DNA from: an uncultured Actinomycetes bacterium
GTDB lineage: Bacteria > Actinomycetota > Acidimicrobiia > Acidimicrobiales > RAAP-2
NCBI GenBank assembly: GCA_903924205.1
Contig: CAIYAP010000004.1
Location: forward strand, 164,801-228,800
Direction of reading: 5' to 3'
DNA: 64,000 bases
Positions 46,405 to 52,672 of this stretch are shown here, piece after piece. Every line of letters begins with the position of its first letter. Within the stretch, counting starts at the first letter, position 1. The notes under the pieces are model-generated. The model worked only from the letters and a program-made list of their open reading frames with translations, did no database searches and was not told the origin of the DNA. The position numbers were made by a program, and so were the translations under genes.

Positions 46405-47211
46405 CTAGCGGCCAAGTTGGCGACTGCGCTCGGCCGCGGCGGCAACCGCTTCCAGGAAGGCGGCCCGCACCGCTCGGCCTTCCAGCATACGAATACCGGC
46501 GGCCGTGGTGCCACCCGGACTCGTCACGTCCTCGCGGAGCTCGTTGGCGGATCGGCTCGATTGCTGCAGCAATTCACCAGACCCGGCAAAGGTGTCCACC
46601 ACGAGTTGAGCCGACAGTTCGCGACTCAGTCCTTGGTGCACCCCCGCTTCAATCAATGCGTCCACGACCAGGTAGAGATATGCCGGCATCGATCCCGACA
46701 GCGCGGTCACGGTGTCGAGGTGAGTTTCCGTGACCCGCACCACGCTGCCCACGGAACCCAAGATGCCATCGGCCCAGTCGAGATCGTCCTTGGTCACCTG
46801 CGACCCGCCGGCAATGGCCGAGACGCCTCGGCCCACGAGAACGGCGATGTTGGGCATGGCGCGCACCAGGGCCACCCCCGCGGGAAAGACGGCTTCGAGG
46901 CGCGCGGCCGACATCCCCGCCACGACGGAAACCACACGGCGAACGCCCATGGCACCGAGAGAACGAGCGGCGATTTCCGAGCGGTCGGGCTTCACGGCCA
47001 AAATGGCACCGGTGGCGCCGTCGACATCACCAAGTTCCAAATCGGCAGTGATGTACGCGCCGGGCACGAGAGCCGACAATTCGACTCGACGCTGCGCATC
47101 TACCTCGACGATGGCAAGTTGCGGCGCGCTGACGCGACCCACGCGCACCAGCGCATCAGCCAACGCGCCGCCAATTCGGCCGCCACCCACAATGACTAGT
47201 TCGTATGCCAT
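46405..47211 (-). CDS. proC: Pyrroline-5-carboxylate reductase
   Basis: Last step of proline synthesis: reduces pyrroline-5-carboxylate with NAD(P)H. 268 aa. The N-terminal VIVGGGRIGGALADALV Rossmann motif (less canonical than GxGxMG), the AMPNIAVLVGRGVSAIA segment and the C-terminal DDVTSPGGTTAAGI motif are diagnostic. The gene begins 9 nt after the preceding stop with no ribosome site but with a -10 element. Confidence 0.93.
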   Translation of the reverse strand: MAYELVIVGGGRIGGALADALVRVGRVSAPQLAIVEVDAQRRVELSALVPGAYITADLELGDVDGATGAILAVKPDRSEIAARSLGAMGVRRVVSVVAGMSAARLEAVFPAGVALVRAMPNIAVLVGRGVSAIAGGSQVTKDDLDWADGILGSVGSVVRVTETHLDTVTALSGSMPAYLYLVVDALIEAGVHQGLSRELSAQLVVDTFAGSGELLQQSSRSANELREDVTSPGGTTAAGIRMLEGRAVRAAFLEAVAAAAERSRQLGR

Positions 47212-47217
47212 GCGATC

Positions 47218-47223
47218 ACGCTA
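47218..47223 (-). promoter_or_regulatory. Leaderless promoter -10 of proC
   Basis: TAGCGT on the minus strand, 6 nt before the proC ATG. Its TAG is also the stop codon of the upstream gene. Confidence 0.45.
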
Positions 47224-47688
47224 GTTCGCGTCGCGGCGGCGCGAGGGGCGGCGCCACTGGGGGAACGCCACGCCCACGAGGGAAGCGTAGTTTTCCTCGA
47301 CCGCGCGAACCGATGCGCCCGTCACGCGGTCGAGGTCATCGACATGCAGCGATTCACGGTCCAGACGACCGACCAAGTAAAGGCCTCCATCACGACCGCG
47401 GGCAAAGTGCACGTCAAAGAGTTCACGATTCTTCGTCATCATGAATTCATAGGCCGCCAACTCATTGCTTTCCGGAGCCGGTAACACTTCGCTCTCGACA
47501 AGAACGGACCGCTGGTCGACGGTGAACCACAACGTGAGGCGACCCTTATCAGCGACGGGAATATGAACTAACGCCACGGGTCGGCCGCGGTCATCGCGCA
47601 GGGGGTCCATATGGCCGACGCACTCCCAACCGTGACCGTCACCGTCAGCGAGCCATTGGCGAATGACGTCCGGGAGAGGCGAACTCAC
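47221..47688 (-). CDS. YbjN-like protein
   Basis: 155 aa, starting at a GTG that overlaps the mshA stop (GTGA). The fold pattern (one helix, a strand meander with an LTLWFTVDQRSVLVESEV stretch, then helices) resembles the YbjN/type III chaperone-like family, and mycobacteria carry such a gene directly after mshA. The C-terminus is Arg-rich. Function unknown; conserved linkage suggests a supporting role in mycothiol or redox metabolism, but this is not demonstrated. Confidence 0.75.
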   Translation of the reverse strand: MSSPLPDVIRQWLADGDGHGWECVGHMDPLRDDRGRPVALVHIPVADKGRLTLWFTVDQRSVLVESEVLPAPESNELAAYEFMMTKNRELFDVHFARGRDGGLYLVGRLDRESLHVDDLDRVTGASVRAVEENYASLVGVAFPQWRRPSRRRDAN

Positions 47689-48899
47689 GCCCAGCAATCA
47701 AGGAGTCGACGGGCTCGCACACTCACCGCGAGATCGGCGACGATGCGTGCCGAGGTCGACCAGGTGAACGCGCGCGAGGAAATAGCCGCATTTCGAGGCA
47801 AGTCACCCACATCCGTGATGACATCCCACAGGGCATCGGCCCACTCGTTCGGTTCGCGAGATTCGAGCAAGCGACCGGTCTCGCCGTCATGAACAATGAG
47901 TGGCAGGCCACCGAGGCGTGACGCCACGACGGGGGTACCGCAAGCCTGGGATTCCAGCGCCACTAAGCCGAAACTTTCGGCTCGCGACGGCATCACGGTC
48001 ACGTTGGCCGCGCGATACCACGTCGATAAAGCAACGTGTGACTGCGGCGCTACCAGACTCACATCGCCCACCAAATTTTCGTCGGTGATGCGCTGATGGA
48101 TAAGGCGAAGAGTGTCCGCTCCCGTGGGTCCGCTCGGCCCGCCGATAATGGCGAGGTGGGCATCGTGTCCGCGTTGGCGCAGTGTGATAAATGCCTCGAG
48201 CGCGAGGTCGACACCTTTGAGGCGTTGCAAGCGACCAACGAACAAGATGAGTGGTCCCCGCACGGCAAGGTGTGACGCACAACGTGCTTGCCCACGGTCC
48301 CCCGGCGAAAAGATGGCGTGGTCAACACCCAGCGGCACCGTGACGACGCGCGTGGGGTCGGCGCCGTAATGAGAAATAATTTGCTGCGCTTCCGTGTCGC
48401 CGCTGGCGAAGACGGCATCGGCACACCCGACGATCTGCTCTTCTTCGTGTCCGCGACTGTCCGATTCCATCTCGAAGGTTTCCGCCTTCACGCGCTCCAA
48501 TGTATGGAAGGTGACGAAATGCGGCACGTTGAATTCGTGCTTGAGTTCGTGACCGGCGATGGCACTGAGCCAATAATGAGAATGGATGATGTCGGGTCGA
48601 TGGGAGCGAAAGAGCAGTGCCACTTCCCGAGTGAAGTCGCTGACGTAGAGGCGCAAATCGCCCTTGTCCACGCTGGTCGCAGGGCCCGCCGTCACGTGAT
48701 GGACTCGCAGTCCGGGCTCCACCACCACGGTGGCGGCTTGGTGCGCCTGATCGCGACGGGTGTATATGTCGACTTCGTGGCCAAATCGCGCTAGCGACGC
48801 CGATAGTTCACGAACGTAGACATTCATTCCTCCGCCATCACCCGTACCCGGTTGGGCGAGCGGCGACGTATGAAAGGAAATCACGGCAAAACGTGCCAT
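47685..48899 (-). CDS. mshA: D-inositol-3-phosphate glycosyltransferase (mycothiol synthesis)
   Basis: First enzyme of mycothiol biosynthesis: transfers N-acetylglucosamine from UDP-GlcNAc to inositol 3-phosphate. 404 aa, GT-B fold. The N-terminal SPLAQPGTGDGGGMNVYVREL motif of MshA is nearly perfect (20 residues quoted in part). HSHYWLSA, the FVGRLQRLKGVDLALEA hinge and the donor-site SRAESFGLVALESQACGTPVV motif are present. It implies that the cell uses mycothiol as its main thiol. Confidence 0.92.
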   Translation of the reverse strand: MARFAVISFHTSPLAQPGTGDGGGMNVYVRELSASLARFGHEVDIYTRRDQAHQAATVVVEPGLRVHHVTAGPATSVDKGDLRLYVSDFTREVALLFRSHRPDIIHSHYWLSAIAGHELKHEFNVPHFVTFHTLERVKAETFEMESDSRGHEEEQIVGCADAVFASGDTEAQQIISHYGADPTRVVTVPLGVDHAIFSPGDRGQARCASHLAVRGPLILFVGRLQRLKGVDLALEAFITLRQRGHDAHLAIIGGPSGPTGADTLRLIHQRITDENLVGDVSLVAPQSHVALSTWYRAANVTVMPSRAESFGLVALESQACGTPVVASRLGGLPLIVHDGETGRLLESREPNEWADALWDVITDVGDLPRNAAISSRAFTWSTSARIVADLAVSVRARRLLDCWA

Positions 48900-48905
48900 A
48901 TCGTC

Positions 48906-48911
48906 AATTTA
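48906..48911 (-). promoter_or_regulatory. Leaderless promoter -10 of mshA
   Basis: TAAATT on the minus strand, 6 nt before the mshA ATG. Its TAA is also the stop codon of the XRE gene, so part of the match could be coincidental. Confidence 0.4.
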
Positions 48912-49280
48912 CCGGTTGGCCGCACCGGATGAGCCATCGGGGGCATTATCCGCCAAGAAGCTGCGCAAGATGGTGAGAAGCGCATTTCTCTGGGCATCAC
49001 TGAGGCGCGGGTCGCTCATAATGACGGCTTCGGTGCTTCCTGAACGCTCCTCATCGAGTAATCCCGCCCGCACGTAGAGGGTTTCAGCCGACAGTTGGAG
49101 CCCCTTGGCGATCTTTTGCATGATGTCAGCCGAAGGCCGACGCAGGCCACCTTCGATCTGGGAGAGATAGACACTCGAGACGTCGGCCAATTCAGCCAAT
49201 TTACGAAGTGATAGCTCAGCCCGTTGGCGCTTTTCGCGAATGAACTCGCCCAGCGATTCACCAAAGATGTCGTTACTCAC
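48909..49280 (-). CDS. XRE-family transcriptional regulator
   Basis: 123 aa. A Cro/CI helix-turn-helix occupies about residues 12-68 (LSLRKLAELADVSSVYLSQIE is the recognition region). The C-terminal part has helices and a short disordered tail but no recognised sensor domain. It overlaps the sodX stop as GTGA, so it is expressed with the NiSOD maturation protease; it may control the divergent sodN, which is inference. A TACTGT element 6 nt before the start may give an extra internal promoter. Confidence 0.85.
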   Translation of the reverse strand: MSNDIFGESLGEFIREKRQRAELSLRKLAELADVSSVYLSQIEGGLRRPSADIMQKIAKGLQLSAETLYVRAGLLDEERSGSTEAVIMSDPRLSDAQRNALLTILRSFLADNAPDGSSGAANR

Positions 49281-49630
49281 TCTTTTACAGTACGCCTCGA
49301 ACGGGGCACTACGTAAAGAACATCTCGGCGGGCCACCAGACCAAAGGCTCGTGAATCGGTCGACGCCCCCGCATTATCCCCGCGCACATCAATGCCAGCG
49401 GCGCAAACGCTCACCACACGCTTAAGGATGAAGTGGCCAGGACGCTGCGGATCGCGCGCCACCACCACCTCGCCTACCCGTGGCGGGCGTAGCCGTCGGC
49501 GAGCCCATACCTGTTCCCCCGGAAGGTACGCGGGAAGCATCGAATAGCCCTCAACCTCGACGGGGCGCCACCAGACGGCCACCGTCGAAATGACACCGAG
49601 CTTCGTCATCCTCGCTAGCCTGCGGAGCAC
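49277..49630 (-). CDS. sodX: S24/S26-type peptidase, nickel SOD maturation protease
   Basis: 117 aa. A small signal-peptidase-like enzyme: catalytic Ser30 in EGYSMLP and Lys70 in FILKRVV, with the GDN box later. SodX proteins remove the propeptide of NiSOD so that its N-terminal His can bind nickel; the divergent sodN 47 bp away supports this. No strong membrane anchor is present, only a moderately hydrophobic N-terminus. GTG start with AAAGGG 10 nt upstream; an ATG at 49609 is the alternative. Confidence 0.85.
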   Translation of the reverse strand: MLRRLARMTKLGVISTVAVWWRPVEVEGYSMLPAYLPGEQVWARRRLRPPRVGEVVVARDPQRPGHFILKRVVSVCAAGIDVRGDNAGASTDSRAFGLVARRDVLYVVPRSRRTVKE

Positions 49631-49677
49631 GTCGGTGTATCCCTTTCATCGCCGATGCTGGAAAGAAAGGTAACCCT

Positions 49678-50088
49678 ATGAGCATGTCATCTGCCATTCG
49701 CCACCTGTTGAGCGGTACCACGCTGACCGCATCGGCTCACTGCGACCTGCCCTGCGGCGTCTACGACCCGGCTCAGGCTCGTCTCGAGGCCCAGTCGGTC
49801 AAGGCCTGTATGGAAAAGTACGCCGCCTCGAGTGACGCAGACTTCAAGGTTCGCGCCACGACCATTAAGGAAGAGCGCGCCGAGCTGACCAAGCATCACT
49901 TGTGGGTTCTGTGGACGGACTACTTCAAGCCCGAGCACCTGGCGACCTACCCCGAACTACACGACCTTTTCTGGAAGGCGACCAAGAGCGCGGGCGAAGC
50001 CAAGAAGACGAATGATGTCGCCGTGGCTGATCGTTTGATTGCCGAGATCGACCAGATCGCGGAGATCTTCTGGGCCACCAAGAAGTAG
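49678..50088 (+). CDS. sodN: Nickel superoxide dismutase
   Basis: Disproportionates superoxide with a nickel centre. 136 aa precursor. Residues 1-20 form the propeptide; the mature protein should begin with the nickel hook HCDLPCGVYDP (His21, Cys22, Cys26), which is fully conserved. The rest is a four-helix bundle. AGAAAGG lies 7 nt before the ATG. A strong hairpin terminator follows. No iron or manganese SOD is seen in this window. Confidence 0.97.
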   Translation: MSMSSAIRHLLSGTTLTASAHCDLPCGVYDPAQARLEAQSVKACMEKYAASSDADFKVRATTIKEERAELTKHHLWVLWTDYFKPEHLATYPELHDLFWKATKSAGEAKKTNDVAVADRLIAEIDQIAEIFWATKK

Positions 50089-50101
50089 CTCCCACGTTGT
50101 G

Positions 50102-50141
50102 AAATGAAAAACCCGGCGCCTCGGCGCCGGGTTTTTCATTT
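50102..50141. terminator. Bidirectional terminator between sodN and the zinc-finger gene
   Basis: A 19-bp perfect inverted repeat (50102-50120 with 50123-50141) with a GC-rich core CCCGGCGCC/GGCGCCGGG and A-tract/T-tract flanks on both sides. It should end transcripts in both directions. Confidence 0.92.
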
Positions 50142-50334
50142 AGTCAGCAGATAGTGGTGGGTGCTCCACGCAGCTGCCGCGCATCGGGTCAGCCACCAAG
50201 AGTTCATCATCGATGTCGGCGCCACAGACTTCGCAGGAACGAAAAGTTCCCGCGCTCATGCGCGACAAAATCGTCTCGACGCCCACCAGGGTGCGCTCAA
50301 TGGCGTGGACGGATTCGTTGGTCGTGTCACTCAC
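50140..50334 (-). CDS. Small DksA/TraR-type zinc-finger protein
   Basis: 64 aa. An N-terminal helix is followed by a C4-like zinc site: CEVCG and CVEH about 20 residues later, giving three Cys and a His. This is the usual layout of short TraR/DksA proteins that touch the RNA polymerase secondary channel, though the N-terminal coiled-coil is too short for classical DksA. GTG start, 7 nt after a TAGCCT -10-like element (50342-50347). The stop codon lies in the terminator's flank. Confidence 0.75.
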   Translation of the reverse strand: MSDTTNESVHAIERTLVGVETILSRMSAGTFRSCEVCGADIDDELLVADPMRGSCVEHPPLSAD

Positions 50335-50396
50335 GTCTCGCAGGCTACCAAGTCCCCGGCAAGACCTTTCGGCTCGAAGGGTAGGATTTGGTCTTG

Positions 50397-50472
50397 GGGT
50401 CAGTGGCGCAATCGGTAGCGCAATGGACTTTTAATCCAGTGGCTGTGGGTTCGAGTCCCACCTGACCCACCA
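50397..50472 (+). tRNA. tRNA-Lys (anticodon TTT)
   Basis: Full cloverleaf: acceptor GGGTCAG/CTGACCC (50397-50403 with 50462-50468), D-arm GCGC/GCGC, anticodon loop CTTTTAA with TTT at 50430-50432, T-arm GTGGG/CCCAC with loop TTCGAGT, discriminator A and an encoded CCA at 50470-50472. One A-G mismatch closes the anticodon stem (50423/50439). Confidence 0.95.
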
Positions 50473-50505
50473 ATGTTGTCAAAACCACGACAATGCATTG
50501 ATTCC

Positions 50506-50898
50506 TTAGGGCTCGATTCTTTCGACCGTGGGTATTCGACTGATGGCTTTGTCGAAAGAAGCGACTCTGCCTACCCCGGTAGTTTCCGCGCAAGCCACGA
50601 GGTAGGCGTCGGCAAAATCAAGCCGTTCGCCTTCATACAAGGCAACCGTTCGCAGGAGTAGCGGAGCGTCAATGACTCGGACGGACTCCATCGCCAGCAA
50701 GGATCGAATTGCTTCACTGATGCGAGAACGGTCGATTTCGTAGAACGATTCGAGTACATACACCGTTTCGGCAACGATGAGATCAGCGAGGTAGAGACTC
50801 TCTTCATTCCTCAAAAAGGCGGTGGCTCGCATCGCCATGTCGGGTGGATCACCAACCAGATGACGAACCAGAACGTTGGTGTCGACAAACGAACTCAC
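50506..50898 (-). CDS. vapC: PIN-domain toxin (VapC type), module 1
   Basis: 130 aa ribonuclease-like toxin. The acidic metal-binding residues of the PIN domain are at Asp6 (FVDTNVL), Glu43, Asp96 (LDFADAYLVA) and Asp115 (SFDKAI). It starts at a GTG that overlaps the antitoxin stop (GTGA). Toxins of this type cleave RNA, often tRNA; the target is unknown. It lies 33 nt beyond tRNA-Lys in the opposite direction. Confidence 0.9.
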   Translation of the reverse strand: MSSFVDTNVLVRHLVGDPPDMAMRATAFLRNEESLYLADLIVAETVYVLESFYEIDRSRISEAIRSLLAMESVRVIDAPLLLRTVALYEGERLDFADAYLVACAETTGVGRVASFDKAISRIPTVERIEP

Positions 50899-51143
50899 TG
50901 AAACTTCTTGGCCCTACTCGCACGTGAGATCTCGAGGACTCGGTCCCAGCTGGCGCTCTTCTTTGTTGCCGGCGCGGCGAGTGTTCCCGCCAGTTCAAGA
51001 AAATCTGGTGTCCGCTGAAGCGTCGCCAGGTTGCCATCAATGCGAAAAATAACGGAGTCGCCTTCTTCAACACCGAGGGCATCACGTACTGCCTTCGGAA
51101 TCGTTACCTGCCCTTTGGAGCTCAAGCGAGCGGCCACGTCCAT
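50895..51143 (-). CDS. AbrB/MazE-type antitoxin, module 1
   Basis: 82 aa. The N-terminal swapped-hairpin DNA-binding domain is clear: ARLSSKGQVTIPKAVRDALG, followed by EEGDSVIFRIDG. The C-terminus would wrap the PIN toxin. The ATG at 51143 has AAGGAG 6 nt upstream; longer in-frame readings lack support. Likely represses its own operon. Confidence 0.88.
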   Translation of the reverse strand: MDVAARLSSKGQVTIPKAVRDALGVEEGDSVIFRIDGNLATLQRTPDFLELAGTLAAPATKKSASWDRVLEISRASRAKKFQ

Positions 51144-51305
51144 GTTGTTCTCCTTACTTTTTTCTAAATGTAAGGATAACAGATATCCGACGGATTCGCC
51201 CCTCGCTCTTGGAAGAACACCGACAGTATGAATCGCACTGGGAATGTTGGAGGCTCCGGACTTTGGAAACAAGGATGGAGCCATGGGAAAGAGCACCCAA
51301 GGTTC

Positions 51306-51325
51306 GACCCTGGCACTTCAGGGTC
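51306..51325 (-). terminator. Hairpin after toxin module 2
   Basis: Perfect 7-bp inverted repeat (51306-51312 with 51319-51325, GACCCTG/CAGGGTC, 6-nt loop) at the stop codon of the second PIN gene. No T-run follows, so termination is only possible, not certain. Confidence 0.35.
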
Positions 51326-51710
51326 AAACGCGAACGACGCGCAGCTCTGCCAGGTTGATGTAGTCGTCGTCTTGAGTGACAATCGGCACTTGAAGTGCCA
51401 TTGCCGTCGCAGCAATCCACGAGTCATTGACCGGCATTCGTTGTCCTGAGTCACGCAGCATTACTCGTAGACGCGCCCACTGGGCTGCGACATCGTCATC
51501 AATGGCAATGGGATCGAGTGTCATAGCCGCTGTCAGCGTCGCTAAACGCGTGTCACGAGTCGTGACGTCGCGAGCAGCCAGCACTCCCGCACGCAGCTCA
51601 CCAATGGTGATAATCGAAACCGCCAGTTCATCTGGCAACAGTGACGCTTGGAGCGGTCGGCCAGACTCGCGCGCGATGAATACCGAGGTGTCGGCAAGCC
51701 CTCGCGTCAC
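51324..51710 (-). CDS. vapC: PIN-domain toxin (VapC type), module 2
   Basis: 128 aa. Acidic site residues: Asp7 (LADTSVFIA), Glu38 (IGELRAG), Asp96 (NDSWIAATA) and Asp114-116 (TQDDDY). This is a different PIN subfamily from module 1. GTG start overlapping its antitoxin's stop (GTGA). Confidence 0.9.
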   Translation of the reverse strand: MTRGLADTSVFIARESGRPLQASLLPDELAVSIITIGELRAGVLAARDVTTRDTRLATLTAAMTLDPIAIDDDVAAQWARLRVMLRDSGQRMPVNDSWIAATAMALQVPIVTQDDDYINLAELRVVRV

Positions 51711-51958
51711 AGTGGTAGGTCGTTGGTCATGTCCGGCGACAAGACATGCAATTCCGCTCGCAGCCCTGGGTCGGCCTGGCGATGAGCCAAACGCCGCGCA
51801 AAGTCAGCTCCATTCATCCAACGAGGTCGAAGGTTCAAAGATCGCAATGCTGCGACGGGTTGACCGTCCACCGTGATGACGACATCTTCGCCGTCAGCAA
51901 CCCTTTTCAGGAGTGACCGAGTGTTATTTCGAAGTTCACGGGAAGCTATTTCTGACAT
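51707..51958 (-). CDS. Phd/YefM-type antitoxin, module 2
   Basis: 83 aa from the ATG at 51958. The N-terminal SRELRNNTRSLLKRVADGEDVVIT pattern (quoted only by its key residues: SREL, NNT, L-L-K-R, G-E) and DGQPVAAL strand are typical of Phd/YefM DNA-binding antitoxins; the C-terminus is the toxin-neutralising tail. A TACAGT element lies 5 nt before the start, so the transcript may be leaderless. Confidence 0.87.
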   Translation of the reverse strand: MSEIASRELRNNTRSLLKRVADGEDVVITVDGQPVAALRSLNLRPRWMNGADFARRLAHRQADPGLRAELHVLSPDMTNDLPL

Positions 51959-52002
51959 GCACAACTGTAGCACATATGCGACAGCAGTTTGGCGTAACTC
52001 CA

Positions 52003-52025
52003 GGGTTCGAACATAGTCCCATTAC
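52003..52025 (+). repeat. 23-bp direct repeat, copy 1
   Basis: A perfect 23-bp repeat beginning GGGTTCGAACATAGTCCC and ending ATTAC; the second copy begins at 52121. It lies in the non-coding gap between toxin module 2 and the VOC gene. The GGGTTCGA and GTCCCA parts also occur in the T-arm of the nearby tRNA-Lys. Confidence 0.9.
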
Positions 52026-52120
52026 TTCCTCACTCGTGCTTGAGACATCGGACATGACGTGAATGAAGCCGTTCAGGCAATCGGAAACCCCTGAAACTAC
52101 TGAGTTTCTCGCCCCAGGAG

Positions 52121-52143
52121 GGGTTCGAACATAGTCCCATTAC
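52121..52143 (+). repeat. 23-bp direct repeat, copy 2
   Basis: Identical to copy 1, 118 bp downstream. The flanks are only weakly similar (T-C-rich on the right). Apart from these repeats, the 218-bp gap 51974-52191 holds only the -10 element of the next gene. Confidence 0.9.
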
Positions 52144-52179
52144 CTCCACCACTCTCCTTCTTCCGACGGGTATCGGCGA

Positions 52180-52185
52180 TACGGT
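52180..52185 (+). promoter_or_regulatory. Leaderless promoter -10 of the VOC gene
   Basis: TACGGT, 6 nt before the ATG at 52192. No ribosome site present. Confidence 0.5.
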
Positions 52186-52191
52186 GGCGCC

Positions 52192-52668
52192 ATGGCAGTC
52201 ACCGGATTAACGACGTACCTATGGTTCGATGGACAAGCGAAAGATGCGGCGGAATTTTATGTCAGCCTCTTTCCCGACGCCGAGCTGGGTGACATCTCCT
52301 ATTACCAACGTGACGCGCAACGGCCCGAGGGTGATGTCCTGACGGCCGCATTCACTCTTTTCGGTCAGGCCTACGTCGCTCTCAATGGCGGGCCGGGATT
52401 CCCCCACAGCGAGGCCATCAGCTTTCAAGTGGCCTGTGACAATCAAGACGACGTCGACCGGTTGTGGAATGCGCTGATCGCTGAGGGCGGCGCCGAGAGT
52501 CGTTGCGGCTGGTGCCACGACCGATTTGGCGTCCGCTGGCAGGTCATCCCCCGCCAATTGGGAGAATTCCTCGGCTCGCCCGACCCCGAGGTGTCGGGCT
52601 ACGCCTTCGAAAGGATGATGGCGATGAGCAAAATCGTAATCGCTGACTTAACTCGGCCCTCGAACTAG
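52192..52668 (+). CDS. PhnB-like VOC superfamily protein
   Basis: 158 aa. The N-terminal TYLWFDGQAKDAAEFYVSLFPD segment (in part) and the GGPGFPHSEAISFQVACD and GWCHDRFGVRWQVIP motifs place it in the PhnB/3-demethylubiquinone-methyltransferase-like branch of the vicinal oxygen chelate fold. Family members are often of unknown substrate. The Cys and Asp in SRCGWCHDRFG could bind metal. Convergent with the copper monooxygenase gene, 4 nt apart. Confidence 0.85.
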   Translation: MAVTGLTTYLWFDGQAKDAAEFYVSLFPDAELGDISYYQRDAQRPEGDVLTAAFTLFGQAYVALNGGPGFPHSEAISFQVACDNQDDVDRLWNALIAEGGAESRCGWCHDRFGVRWQVIPRQLGEFLGSPDPEVSGYAFERMMAMSKIVIADLTRPSN

Positions 52669-52672
52669 ATCC

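Noticed and set aside
51154..51454. Small open frames in the 180-bp gap between the two toxin modules
   Set aside because: They overlap the second PIN gene in another frame or lack start signals, and their products have no recognisable features.
52003..52143. GGTTCGAA motifs that look like tRNA T-arms
   Set aside because: No acceptor, D or anticodon stems can be formed around either copy, so they are not tRNA genes.
50397..52143. Possible prophage or integrative element at tRNA-Lys
   Set aside because: No integrase, transposase, phage or conjugation gene is present and no full copy of the tRNA 3' end is found downstream; only the toxin modules and short repeats remain.
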